Assembly (NCBI GenBank): GCA_036768485.1
Contig: JAVLUZ010000145.1
Location: 21,454,706-21,518,705, forward strand
DNA from: Mermis nigrescens
Lineage: Eukaryota > Nematoda > Enoplea > Mermithida > Mermithidae
Direction of reading: 5' to 3'
DNA: 64,000 nucleotides
This document shows, one piece after another, positions 38,972 to 50,290 of the stretch. The notes beneath the pieces were generated by a model. That model was not told where the DNA came from, made no database searches, and saw only the letters and a list, made by a program, of their open reading frames with translations. Position 1 is the first letter of the stretch. The number at the start of each line of letters is the position of its first letter. Position numbers and translations under genes: made by a program.

Positions 38972-40158
38972 GCGTTTATTAAGTTCAGCAACAGATAACG
39001 AATTAGTTATAGATTTAGGTAACAGGCACGTGACTCCGGGGGAAATAGGGGGTTCGGACCCCCACCCCCAAAATTCAGAAAAATCGAAAAAACAGGACTT
39101 TTTAAACGTTATTTTGTGCTATTTTTGGCCTTTTCGGGCTAAGTCCCCCGAAAAATTGGTGTTGGTGTCCCCAAAATAAGACGGCTAGCTACGTGCCTGT
39201 TAGGAAATAGATTTGGGGAAATTCTAAAATCCGCTCAGTGTGCTTGCATTGATAAGATTCGGCATGACTTCCTCAATCCAACACATTGGGGATAGAACCC
39301 GAATTCTAAGCGGCTAGGTCGGGTTCGAAAAAATTTGAAGCGAAAAAAGGCCGAAAATTTGTGTTGGGGCGAAAAAAACTGAATTTTTCGACGTCTCTCA
39401 ACAAGTGCCATCCACTGGCATGAAACAATCGTGAAAAAACTAAACAATTTCATGAACTTAATTCCGGGGGTATTTTGAAGTCTGCGGGGTCTTTTTAATT
39501 TTAGTTACCCTCCAAACCCGTGTGTGGTTGAGAGCCTAATAATTCAAGCGTACTTTAAGCTACGGTATTATGCGAATCGAAGAATATTACAAATTGAAGA
39601 AACGCTTCGAGAAGATATAATGATTTTTCTCAGGCTGTTGCTCATTGATATTTTTTATATTGCTCGGGTATGCCTACTGATCATTACCATACCTGGGGGT
39701 GTGGGGGGTATGCACCCCCCCAGAAACCGAAATTTCCCCGCCAGAAACCAAAATACCCCCAGAACTCAAATTTGTTTTTGTTTTTTTCGCAATTTTTTGA
39801 TGCCAATGGATAGTGCTGGATGAGAAACGTTGAAAAATGGTGTTTTTTTGCCATACCACCATTCTTAAGGCCATTTTTTGACCTCTAAAAAATCTTGCAC
39901 CCCCAGAATTTTGGTGCCGCCCACCTATGCTGATCATTACATACGGGACAGAGATTCAAGATATTCTGCCCGCCCAACCTTTCGAAATTAGTACAGTACA
40001 GTTTCTGAATTTTTGCTTTTTGCTCGATTTTTGATGTTTTTTAGAAAGTCGCACCGAAGAATAAGACCCTCCTCTTGTCATCGCATTTTTTATATGGCAA
40101 ACATCTAAAATTTTGCCACTATTTATATGTGTTGATTCCTTATATTATATGTACATAG
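38972..40158 (+). CDS. Candidate second host gene, three exon-like segments
   Basis: Segment 1, 38972-39017: acceptor TTTACATTTCAG, frame RLLSSATDNELVIDL, donor TTAG|GTAAC, phase 1. Segment 2, 39549-39667: acceptor ATTCAAG, frame AYFKLRYYANRRILQ, EETLREDIMIFLRLLLID, FYIAR, donor CGG|GTATGC, phase 0. Segment 3, 40045-40158: acceptor GATGTTTTTTAG, frame KVAPKNKTLLLSSHFLYG, ending at TAG 40156. The phases agree. Each intervening gap contains a MITE (39023-39199, 39688-39929), as in the ethanolamine kinase introns. I do not recognise the product. Upstream exons are unresolved; an open stretch EAISYLYHERGSIKSPL near 38555 may belong. The whole could be chance in AT-rich DNA. Confidence 0.35.
39023..39199 (+). 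mobile_element. Family C MITE, copy 4
   Basis: Starts CAGGCACGTGACTCCGGG, ends GCTAGCTACGTGCCTG. The flanks TTAGGTAA (39015-39022) and TTAGGAAA (39200-39207) match at 7 of 8. The left duplication overlaps the putative donor site of the segment at 38972-39017. Confidence 0.8.
39376..39531 (-). mobile_element. Decayed family A relative
   Basis: Retains the order of family A features in reverse: ACGTCTCTCAACAAGTGCCA, CACTGGCATGAAACAATCG and CCAAACCCGTGTGTGG. Termini are lost. Confidence 0.45.
39688..39929 (+). mobile_element. Family A MITE, copy 12
   Basis: Starts CATACCTGGGGGTGTGG, ends GTGCCGCCCACCTATG. The flanking repeat CTGATCATTAC is exact over 11 bp, longer than the usual 8. Confidence 0.85.
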
Positions 40159-40795
40159 GTATATATACATAATCTGTTTTATTTGATTCAAACGTGCCTA
40201 CGACTTCACTTAACATTTACTACGCCTTCTATGAAGTGATTTTTTCTATTAGGTACTTTTTACCAGTGATTTTTTCATCCGTCGGCGCATTGTCGAATAT
40301 TGTTTTATATTTTTTGTAACGTGTATCGCAGTATTTAAGTATAACTAGTCTATTTCACGAAATCTTGTGCATGGAAATCAATTTTAAGCGATTTAGCAAA
40401 ACAGCTGTAAAAGTGGTTTCTAGTCAACTTACTGTAATGCAATTTTGCATAGTAAAATTTCATTTGCCTGTCAATTGCTATGCACAGTATCGTTATTGCT
40501 GCCCTAATTTGAACCGCTTTTTTAATCGATTTATTTTGAGACTCAAGAATTGTGATCCATGTATAAGGCTTCGTGAAACGACTATACAAGTTGTCAGATC
40601 CCGTTTTATCTCGGCTTCGTCAGTTGTATCATGTTAATGCTTGTCACGCAATGAATATTATTTTCATTTAATAAAATTAAACTTTTTAGATTGATAGACA
40701 TTTAAGAAAATTTGACTCCTTAAGTAATTACACACGTTTTAAGTAAATCGTTTATTTCGCAGATAAAAATATGAAGAAGGAACGTAGATCATGTT
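40159..40795. other. AT-rich stretch, nothing firm
   Basis: Overlapping open frames on both strands (40350-40637) show no recognisable motif. No repeat termini were seen. Confidence 0.35.
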
Positions 40796-41344
40796 CTTCT
40801 GCGGGGGTGGGTAAAATCCGGAAACGGAAACGATGGGTAAAAGCCGGAAATGGAAATGGTGTACCGGAAACGGAAACGCTAATGAGTGCACCCCGGTCCC
40901 GTCGGGGGTTTCTCCGCCCTTTGGTGTGGTCCAGAGTTACTGAAATGGGGTTCCCCGTTTAGGGCCTTTCAGGGCGAACATCCCAATACCGTTTCCGGCA
41001 AAATTTCTCCCACTGAAGGGGGTTCTGGGCTCGGAAACGGCGTTCCTACCCCATTTGTACATGTGAAGCTAACCCCGGTTCCGTCGATGGGTTTCTCCGC
41101 CCTGTGGGTGGTCCAGAGTGGCTGAAATGGGGTTCCCCGTGTAGGGCCTTTCAGGGGGAACACCGCAACCCCATTTCCGGCAAATTTTCTCCCACTGAAG
41201 GGGTTTCTGGGGCTCGGAAACGGCGTTCCTACCCTATTTGCACATGTGAAGCTAACCCCAGTTCCGTCGGGGGTTTCTCCGCCCTGGGGTGGTCCAGGGC
41301 AGCGGAACCGAGGTTCCCCAAGCAGGACCCTTCAGGGTGAACAC

Positions 41345-41594
41345 CACACCTAGGCGGGGGGGGTATGAACCCCCGAGAAACCAAAGTACCCCCCCCCGAA
41401 ACCAAAATATCCCTCAGAATTCAATTTTTTAAATGTTTTTGTTTTTTTTCGCAATTTTTTGATGCCAATGGATAGTACTCGATGAGAAACGTTGAAAAAT
41501 GCCGTTTTTTCGCCATACCACCATTTTTAAGGCCATTTTTTGACCTTCGAAAAATCTTGCACCCCCCCCAGGATTTTGATGCCGCACACCCATG
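41345..41594 (+). mobile_element. Family A MITE, copy 13, at a satellite orientation switch
   Basis: Starts CACACCTAGGCGGGGGGG, ends GCCGCACACCCATG. The flanks GTGAACAC (41337-41344) and GTGTACAC (41595-41602) match at 7 of 8. Satellite units read plus before it and minus after it. Confidence 0.8.
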
Positions 41595-41701
41595 GTGTAC
41601 ACCCTGATGGGCCTATGGGCCTACTCGGGGAACCTCGGTTCCGCCACTTTGGACCACCCCCGGGGCAAAGAAACCCTAGACGGAACCGAGGTCAGCATCA
41701 C

Positions 41702-41880
41702 ACGTGGGCGCACCCCCCAGACGGCCGAATACCGACCCCCCAGAAACCAAAATACATACCCCAGAATTCAATTTTTAAATTGTTTTTTTCCGCAATTTTT
41801 TGATGTCAATGGATAGTGCTCGATGAGAAACGTTGAAAAATGGTATTTTTTGTCATACCATCATTTTTAAGACCATTCAG
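41702..41880 (+). mobile_element. Family A MITE, copy 14, 3'-truncated
   Basis: Starts CACGTGGGCGCACCCCC and stops at TTTTTAAGACCATT, lacking the right end. Satellite resumes directly. Confidence 0.7.
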
Positions 41881-41990
41881 TGGGAGAAATTTGGCCAGAA
41901 ACGGGGTTGGGGATATAACCCCAGTTGCACTTTGGACAACCACCAGGGCGGAGAAACCGACGACGGACCGGGGTTTGCTTTACATGTTCA

Positions 41991-42182
41991 AAAGGTCAAA
42001 AAATAGCCGTAAAATCGTGGTATGGCGAAAAACACCATTTTTCAACGTTTCTCATCGAGCACTGTTCATTGGCATCAAAAAATTGCGGAAACAAACAAAA
42101 AAATTCAAAAATTGAATTCTGGGGGGATTTCGGTTTCTCGGGGGGGATGCGTACTCCCAAACCCTCCCTACGCCCAGGTGTG
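41991..42182 (-). mobile_element. Family A MITE, copy 15, truncated at one end
   Basis: Begins inside the element at AAAAGGTCAAAAAATAGCC and ends normally at CTACGCCCAGGTGTG, followed by GTGTTCAC, the complement of the target used by copy 13. Confidence 0.7.
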
Positions 42183-44280
42183 GTGTTCACTCTGACGAGC
42201 AATATTTGAGGAACACTGGTTTTGTCTACTTTGGACCACCCTCGAGGGCGGAGAAACCCCGACGGGACTAGGGTTAGCTGTACATGTACAAATAGGGTAC
42301 CATGTTTCCGAGCCTGGAAAACCCCTTTCAATGAGAGAAATTTTACAATCTTTTTCGTAGACCTTAAGTACCTTTTATGCTTCATTTCGGTTTTGAATCG
42401 GCACACATGCTAAAGGTAGTGCGTTTTGATCCGATTCGTTCGGTTCCATAATCTTGTCAACCCCTGAATTTTTAATATAAGTAAATTGGGTGAACATAAA
42501 TTTTGAAAACTAGAAAATTATGTAAACATAGATACGGGGAAAGTAATATCCGGAAACGGAAACGATGGGTAAAAGCCAGAAACGGAATCGTATGTATATT
42601 ATTGTGCACACGGTGCCGTCGAGAGTTTCTCCGTCCTGGGGGTAGTCCAAAAAGCCGGAACCGGAGTTCTCCAATTAGGGCCCGTTGGGGTGAATACCAC
42701 CGACCCAGGTTCTGACAAATTTCTCCCACTGAAGGGTGGTTTAGGAGCTCGGAAACGGGGCACACCGTTATTCATACGTGAAGCTGAATCCGGTTCCGTC
42801 GGGGTTTCTCCGCCCTGAGTGTAGTTCAAAGTGCTGGAACCAGGGATCCCCAAGTAGGGCTTACACCCGACCCCGTTTCCTGCAAAATTTCTCCCACTAA
42901 AAGGGTTTTCGTGGCTCGGAAACGGGTTGCCCCATTATTCATACGTATGTGAAGCTGACCCCGGTTCCGTCGGGGGTTTCTCCGCCCTGGGGGTAGTCCA
43001 AAGTAGCGGAACTAGGGTTCCCTGAATAGGGCCTATCATGGTGAATACCTCGACCCCGTTTCCGGTAAAATTTCTCCCATTGAAGGGGGTTTAGGGGTTC
43101 GGAAACGGGGTACCTCATTATTCATATGGGAAGCTGACCTCGGTTCCGTCGGGGTATTCTCCGCCCTTGGGTGATCCAGAATGCCGAATTTGGGGTTCCC
43201 CAAGTAGGGCCCATCAGGGTGAACAACCCGACTACGTTTCTGGTAAAATTTCGCCTACTAAAAGGGGTTTAGTGGCTCGGAAACGGGGTACCACATTAAT
43301 CATATGTGAAGCTGACCCCGGTTCCGTCGGGGGTTTCTCCGCCCTAGAGGTTATCCAAAGTGCTGGAACCGGGGTTCCCCAAGTAGGAGCCTATCATGGA
43401 AAACACCTCGACCCCGTTTCCAGTAAAATTTCTCCCACTGAAGGGGGGGTTTAGGGGCTCGGAAACGGGGTACCCCATTATTCATATGTGAAGCTGACCT
43501 CGGTTCCGTCGGGGGTTTCTCCGCCATTGAGTTGTTCAGAGTGCCCGAAACCGGGGTTCCCCAAGTAGGGGTTATCAGGGTGACCACCCCGACCCCGTTT
43601 CCGACAAAATTTCTCCCACGGAAGGGGTTTAGGTGCTCGGAAACGGGGTACCTTATTATTCATATGTGAAGCTGACCCCGGTTCCGTCGGGGGTTTCTCC
43701 GCCCTAGGGGTAGTCCAAAGTGCCGGAACCGGGGTTCCCCAAGTACCAAGTAGGGCCTATCAGGGTGAGCACCTCGACCCCGTTTCCGGCAAAATTTCTC
43801 CCATTTAAGGGAAGTTTAGGGACTCGGAAACGGGTACCTCATTATTCATATGTGAAGTTGACCCCGGTTCACCACCCCGACCCCGTGTCTCGTAAAATTT
43901 CTCCCACTGAAAAAGGTTTAGGGGCTCGGAAACGGGGTGCTCTATTGTTCATATGTGAAGCTGACCTCGATTCCGTCAGGGTTTCTTCGCCCTGGGGGAA
44001 GTCCAAAGTGCCGGTACCGGGGTTCCGAAAGTAGGGCCCATCAGGGTTAACACTATTAATCCTGTTTACGGCCAAATTTCACCCTCTGAAGGGGGATCTA
44101 CAGGGGCTCGGAAACGTGGCACCCCATTATTCATATGTGGAGCTGACCTCGGTTCCGTCGGGGGATTCTCCGCCCTGGGGGTAGTCGAAAGTGTCGGAAC
44201 CGAGGTTCCCAAAGCAGGGCCTCTCAGGGTACATCCGATCTCGTCCGGCAAAATTTCTCCCACTGAAGGGGGGTTTAGGG

Positions 44281-44519
44281 CACACCAGGGCGTGGGGGTT
44301 TGGGGGTATGCACCCCCGAGAAACCAAAATACCCCCAAGATTTCAATTTTTAAAATTTTTTTTCGTTTTTTTCACAATTTTTCATGCCAATGGATTGTGC
44401 CAAATAAGAAACGTCGAAAAATTATGTTTTTTCGCCATACTACAATTTTTAAGGTCATTTTTTGATCTTTGAAAAATCTTGCATCCCAACCCCCAGAATT
44501 TTGTGGCCACTCACCTATG
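44281..44519 (+). mobile_element. Family A MITE, copy 16, in the satellite
   Basis: Starts CACACCAGGGCGTGGGGG, ends GGCCACTCACCTATG. The right flank GTGATCAC corresponds to the usual target, but the left flank comes from another part of the satellite unit. Satellite sequence was therefore lost or exchanged on that side. Confidence 0.75.
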
Positions 44520-45185
44520 GTGATCACCCAGACCCCATTTCTGGCAAAATTTCTCCCACCGAAGGGGTTAAGGTATTCGGAAACGGGGTGCCCCATTATT
44601 CATATGTGAAGCTGACCACGGTTCCGTCAGCGGTTTCTCTGCCCTGGGATTTATTCACCCGACCCCGTTTCTGCTAAAATTTCTCTCACTGAAAGGGGCA
44701 TAGGGGCTCGGAAACGGGGTACCCGATTATTCAGATGTGAAGCTGACCCCGGTTCCGTGGGGGGGGGTTTCTCCGCCCTGGGCGTAATTCAAAGTGCCGG
44801 AACCGGGGTTCCCCAAGTAGGACCCATCAGGATACACACCCCTAACCCCGTTTCCGGCAAAATTTCACCCACTGAAGGGGGTTTAGGGACCTCGGAAACG
44901 GGGTACCACATTTTTCATATGTGTTGCTGACCCCGGTTCCGAAGGGTTCTCCGCCCTGGGGTAGTCCAAAGTGCTGGAACCGGGGTTCTCCAAGTAGTGT
45001 GCATCAGCGTGAACACCCCTACCCCGTTGACGGCAAAATTTCTATCACTGAAGGGGCGTTTAGGGGTCGGAAACGGGGTACCCCATTAATCAGATGTGAA
45101 GCTGACCCCGGTTCCGTCAGGGGTTTCTCGGCCCTGGAGGTTATTCAAAGTGCCGGGAGCGGGGTTCCCAAAGTAGGACCCATCA

Positions 45186-46213
45186 GGATTTCGGCAGAAT
45201 ATTTTTTCACGTAAAAAACCAAAGAACGGGCGTATGCCATTAAATGCATAACGTGTTTTTTGGACATTTCAAATCGTCCTAACCTACGGTAATTTTTTAA
45301 GCTTTTTGAAGGAAAAAATATAATGCGCAAGTTCTATTTTTTACTTTTCCTTTTAACAATAAAAAATGCCAGATAGAAGAAATCAGGGCGAAGCGTCGAC
45401 TTTTTCGATTTCACGTCGCAAAACAGCATAAGACGGCCATATTGCTCAGTTCTCGGACATGTGGAAATTTTCCCCAGGAATAATTACCCCTTCCCCGCCC
45501 CTCCCCCGCTGGCTATGCCAGTGCCTGGCTTACATACCTAACTAAGGAATAAAAATCAGGTTAATTTTGTCATTTCTTGGGAAAGATAAACCAGAAGGTT
45601 AATTTTTGAGTAGGAAGCAACATAAATATTGATAAATCGTTGACTTGAAGTCGTCCGAGGCAGCCGTACAGGTAAGCGCTAACTGCGAGCGCCCGCCCGG
45701 TTCGTTCCAATCATTCACCCTATCAACCAATGTATGTAATCATTGGTTAGTTTTAGTCCGCTACAGTAACAAGAGATGGTTGCAGTTTTAAATCCTTTGA
45801 TATCGTGCACGAAGTTATGTGAAACTGACTATAGCTCCATGAAAGTCGGTTCTATAGTCTGTTTTTAAGCCCGGTTCACACCAGTGCAATCATGCTCAAC
45901 CTGAAACCTGCAATTTGGTCGCAGACGTCTGGGTTTCAGTGATTGCAGCCGTTCACACGGCAAAAACTAAATCTTGCAACCAAATGCTGCAAATCAGGTG
46001 CAATTGCCGCTTGAAACATGCTAAAAACATGCAGAATTGATTCTTAAGCGCTAGCTGTGCTTTAAACAGCATATTATTTTTTAATAATGAATTAAATTTG
46101 AAGCGCTAACGCATTTGAATAAAATATTATATTACAAGACATGAAATTTTTTGATTTCGATTGTTGAATTTAGCCATTCTTTCAGTTCGGCTTCTGACAC
46201 CACGAGCATGATT
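45186..46213. other. Mixed repeats, no gene confirmed
   Basis: Contains a decayed hAT end near 45460-45530 and, from about 45880, a TTGCAACC/GCAATTGC-rich stretch related to 47800-47970. Family L (46222-47596) appears to have inserted into that stretch. The donor-like CCGTACAG|GTAAGC at 45670 follows a frame too short to judge. Confidence 0.35.
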
Positions 46214-46221
46214 CTTCATTG

Positions 46222-47596
46222 CATAGGCGTAGCCAGGAGGTGGCATTGGGGTCACATGCCCCCCGAAATTTTTCAGAAATTATGTTGATTTTTCTGGTGC
46301 AATGTGTCCAGGAAATTGAGTTCAAAAAATCAAAAACGTTAAAATTTTCCGGCGCTTCGCGCCAAGTTATTATTATTTATTGTTATACAGATCCAATGAG
46401 TTCAAAAGCTTGAATGGCTAAAATAATCCAGCACTTCGCATCACTATAGTGATTTAACGTACTATGAGTTCATTGAATGAAATTGCGCATGCCTGTTGAG
46501 CATAATAGTAAAAGTGCGAAAATGTTAGCGTACCAATTTGTCTATTCTCTGCTTTATTTATCTTCCTTTACAATGACACATAATTCTATTTTAAATAAAA
46601 GGAAAGGTCAGATTTTCTTGTGTTTCTGCGCATTTTCTGTTTTCTGAACTAGTTAATAAGAAGGCCACAAATGGGCCTGAAAACGGTAAGAACAAAATTC
46701 TCATTGATGTGTACATCTTTCAATGACTTATTGACAGCGACCCGTTGCTGCGCTATATACTTAGCAGAGGTCGAAAAACGCATTTCAGCTCAGAAAACCG
46801 CCGGTTCATCAATTCTAAGTGTTTTTGGGCTTAATCCAGAACCGAGATTTTGCCGATTTTGCGGAAATTTTAACGTTACTAATTAAAAATTAGAGTGTTT
46901 TTTACAACATTTTCCGAGATTCTGACCCGGACCCTGCTGGGGACGCTTGAGCGCGCCACCCCGGACCCCAAACCGTACAATCTCGTTGCACATGTGCAGA
47001 GAGATTTTTAAGAGAGAAAAGTTAAAGAGATTCAGAATTTTTAAAAATTTACGGCACATCGCGCCGCCATTAGTTTATCTGTTCTGAATGATTTAAGCGA
47101 TATAAGTTGAGTTTAAAGAGCAAAAACGTCAAAATTTGCCTGCGCATAGCACCGCCGGTTACTTTTTTCTTTTGTGAAGCTCCAGCATTGCGTTTAAAAG
47201 CCTGAATCAGTCAAAATATCGTCATACTAAGTTGATAATTCGTAGTTTTCCTCTTCTGCTCTGCCAGACTATCAGTATTCACAGGGCTACAACATGTTAA
47301 GAGCGCTAAAAATGACTGAATTTCTCGGTGCTTTGCGCCACTTATGCTTTCCGAACTGTTTGTCAGTAAAAAGGCCGTAAATTGTACATTAAAACGGTAA
47401 AAATTTCGGAAAAATTCGGCGCTTCGCGCCACTTTACACTTTTTGTATTTTTGATCGTCAGAAACCCATAAATTAGTTAGGCTTCACTACTAAAGGTCGA
47501 AAAACTCAGTTCTGCTCGTTACTGGCATTCAATGCAAAAGTAGTCTTAACAATTTTTGTGCATGCCCCTCGAACCAAAATCCCGGCTACGTCTCTG
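46222..47596 (+). mobile_element. hAT-like element family L, complete copy
   Basis: Starts CATAGGCGTAGCCAGGAGG, ends CCCGGCTACGTCTCTG. The duplication CTTCATTG is exact (46214-46221, 47597-47604). It contains GGCGCTTCGCGCC at both ends (46352, 47418) and a GCGCGCCACCCCGG block. No transposase frame was identified. The truncated relative is at 24034-25110. Confidence 0.85.
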
Positions 47597-48001
47597 CTTC
47601 ATTGCTCAGTAAATTGACCTGTATAATTATTTCAACGTTTTAAATTTTATTATCAGAGAATTTTGTTATCAGGAGCACTTCAGAAATTTCTATCATTATG
47701 TCTTTTGAGGTTAGAGTGTGCATACGTGTATAATATGCACTGCGCGCATACATGTATGCAAAAACCAAGCGTCGTCCTCATTGATATGGGGAACTGCGCT
47801 TGGTTGCAGGCATAAAATGAACTCGGGCCATTATGTCCGATGCAATGTCTTGCATTGCAATCAAAACTGCTGGTTGCATGCAGTTGCAATGCCGCTCACA
47901 TGGAAGCAATCCGTTGCAACCGCTGCCACTTAGACGGTCCTGTCTGGGTTTCAGATTGCAAGTTGCAGGTGATTTCAGTAGTTAAACCAAACTTTAACCC
48001 G

Positions 48002-48227
48002 TAGTCCGTTTCATTTAGCTTTGAGGTTCTTGAAAAAGTTTAAAGTGACTACAAAAGTGCTTTAAACTAATACGATAAATATGATATTCTACAGTATTTT
48101 GAGTCACGTGGATTCATATGCTATTATTAAGCCGCATTGCTGCATGAAAATTTTAAAGCACTTCTGTAGCCTTATTCTTGCTGAAAACTTCAAAAGAAAA
48201 CAGCAAACTTAAATGAAACAGAATATA
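48002..48227. mobile_element. Hairpin MITE (family W)
   Basis: The left arm TAGTCCGTTTCATTTA to AAAAGTGCTTTAAA and the right arm TTTTAAAGCACTTCTGTAGC to TAAATGAAACAGAATATA are inverted over about 70 bp around a short centre. Confidence 0.7.
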
Positions 48228-48349
48228 GTGCATGGATCCGCTCGGAAAACGTATATCCTTATTACTGTAGCGCTCGATTTTTCTCTTGTTCGGCAGAGGT
48301 AATTTTTTTCATAGATATGGCGTGTTGAGCAATGAAGGATTCGGGTGTT

Positions 48350-48653
48350 ACAGTAATGAGGATAATATACAATAATACTAATACTTTATTCGGAATAAAC
48401 GCAAGGATAAAAAAGTCGCAAGGAAAATAAGATAGCAAAGTATAAAATGCGAAATATTCTGGACACAAAGGAAATATTGAATCGCACTCACGTGTGCCCC
48501 ATCAAAAAAATTTACCGAAATCAACCTTTTTCAAATTTCTCTTAAATGTCTCAATATTTGGATAATTTCGAATATATAGTGGAGGATCGTTCCAAATTTT
48601 AGCTTATCTAGCAGCAAAACAAAATTTATTATTTTATTTACGAACTCATGCAC
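48350..48653 (-). pseudogene. 5'-truncated LINE fragment, third type
   Basis: Minus-strand translation with small frame shifts gives NKFCFAAR, KIWNDPPLYIRNYPNIETFK and KRNLKKVDFGKFF, an ORF2 C-terminal signature (WNDPPLYIR). It is followed by a 3' UTR with AATAAAGTATTAGTATTATT near 48370-48390. The hairpin element U abuts its 5' side. Confidence 0.55.
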
Positions 48654-49047
48654 TATAGTCCGTTTTACACAAGTTTGGGATAAGTTTTAAAAATCATCTC
48701 CTAAAAAAAGCTGACAGATTGCGATTATAGCATTGATCTGCTATATAATTATCGTAGTCCGCCGGCTTATTGACGAAGAAAATTCTTAAAATTTATGCCC
48801 AAACGTATATTAAACAGACTACATGTAGGTTAAAAAATAAACTATATGCGCAATGTGCTGTCTTAGATCTAAAGTCTGTTTCACAAAACTTCGTGCATAA
48901 ATTTTAAGAATTTTCGTCGACAGTAGGCTGAGGGTTACGATATTTATATGTCAGATCAATGCTATAAATAGTATAATCGCAATCTGTCAGCATATTGCCA
49001 TAGATACTTTTAAAATTTATGACCGAATTTGTGTGAAACAGGCTATA
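48654..49047. mobile_element. Long hairpin MITE (family U)
   Basis: The whole element is a quasi-palindrome centred near 48850. TATAGTCCGTTTTACACA pairs with TGTGTGAAACAGGCTATA, GCTGACAGATTGCGATTATA with TATAATCGCAATCTGTCAGC, and inner arms around AAATTCTTAAAATTTATGC also pair. The ends resemble those of W. Confidence 0.75.
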
Positions 49048-49396
49048 ACCTTTTTTGTAATAGATTTTTCGCGATCCAACAATTTTATCCATGAACAAAG
49101 TTTCCTGATTTGTAGTGACGGACTAAAGTCGATTAGTGCTTCACAAACCTATTCTGAACGGAGCATGTATTCAACCAGAAAGCTGATTTGCGAGATCTTA
49201 TGTTTACGCTATCTTAATAAAGTTAAGTTTACTGTCGTCTGAAAAAAGTAATGAATTCAGTGCGTCCGAGTTTTTTTAGATACTTTGCGAAGAAGTTACA
49301 TTTGTTGGAATATTGGATATTACTGCTTGATGATTTTGGATTTTTGTCCTCAAAATAAAACGGGTAATGCGATGTTGAATCATAATCATTAATTCG

Positions 49397-49466
49397 ATGA
49401 CAACAAGGTCGGGATCTACTCCCTTAAAGAAGAACGACAGCATCGTGATGACACAGCAACGCGTGC
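49397..49466 (+). CDS. Candidate first coding exon of a third gene
   Basis: ATG at 49397 opens MTTRSGSTPLKKND and IVMTQQRV, with an in-frame TGA 18 bases upstream and a strong donor GTGC|GTAAGT at 49467, phase 1. I do not recognise the protein. The segment at 54670-54742 could follow in phase. Confidence 0.35.
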
Positions 49467-50003
49467 GTAAGTTTATTCACCTAATTCAATTCTAATTAGT
49501 GCGCATAAAAGTATTATGATGCGTTCGCTCTAATTTACAAAAATTCGATTTTTTCATAAGTATATGCAGGCCCGTTTTAGGGTTTTGTTCCGGGGGAACA
49601 CAGGGTTGGAAAAAACCAGGGATGGAAAAACCAGGGATGGAAAAAACCCAGATTTGAAAATTTCGAATTTTGGGTTTTTTGGGTTTTTTTGGGTTTTTTT
49701 TGGGTTTTTTAAGGGTTTTTTTGTGGGTTTTTTTATAAAAATTCTAGCTCGAGCTATAGATAAAAGCTGAGAATACTTCAACAGCTTCAAGACACAAAAC
49801 AAAACAAGTAAACAACAACTTTATTCAGCTAATACACAAAATTAAACTACAAAATTGGTCATTCACAAGCACAATCCATGCCACATACCTATACATATGC
49901 ATCTGTCGGCATTCGTGTAGCTGGTTCACATATGTATTAACATAGTCATATTATAAGGGCGTGTGTGTGCGGTCGATAGCATCTGAGGAAACGAGAGAAA
50001 GTT

Positions 50004-50077
50004 GCTGGCAGTCGGATTCGAAACGTGGACATCTTGCTCTAAAGTCCAGAACCATAACCAATCGACTAACGCTGGTT
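50004..50077 (-). other. tRNA-like module in family G copy 2
   Basis: Nearly identical to 2283-2355, with the A-box-like TTAGTCGATTGG and B-box-like GTTTCGAATCC intact on the minus strand. Confidence 0.55.
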
Positions 50078-50160
50078 AATTTCGATAAAGATTGCAAGGT
50101 ATTCGTGATGTTTTGCTGGTTTACCAGCTGATTAGGCTTAGGCTTAGTATCATGGACTGA

Positions 50161-50290
50161 CCAAAATGTTGGTGCCAGCGTTTAAAATAAGCCTGAGTAA
50201 TGGGATGCGACGAGCGGAGCGAGCGAAGCGAGCGACGCGAGTTGCATCCCATTTTTTGGCTTATTTTAAACGCTGGCACCAACATTTTGG
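50161..50290. repeat. GAGCG-loop palindrome in family G copy 2
   Basis: Arms CCAAAATGTTGGTGCCAGCG and CGCTGGCACCAACATTTTGG. The loop is built of GAGCGGAGCGAGCGAAGCG. Confidence 0.8.

Larger units (their letters stand above)
40797..45185. repeat. GC-rich satellite, about 180-bp units, with an inverted block
   Basis: Each unit contains GGTTCCGTCGGGGGTTTCTC, CGGAACCGGGGTTCCCCAAG, CCCGTTTCCGGCAAAATTTC and GCTCGGAAACGGGG. Unit starts from 42793 are spaced 170, 178, 179, 180 and 180 bp. Units at 40890-41340 and 42540-45185 read on the plus strand; those at 41595-42360 are reversed. Two similar array starts (GGGTAAAATCCGGAAACGG near 40809 and TAATATCCGGAAACGG near 42545) suggest two fused arrays. 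The period is divisible by three, so long false frames appear. Four family A copies interrupt it. Confidence 0.9.

Noticed and set aside
40771..45214. Many 60-130 codon frames such as MNNGVPRFRAPKP and related
   Set aside because: The satellite period is about 180 bp, divisible by three, so stops recur at fixed places and repeated frames arise on both strands. No domain and no start context.
46671..46886. 71-codon frame inside family L
   Set aside because: The matching stretch of the second L copy (24528-24744) encodes a different, non-conserved frame.
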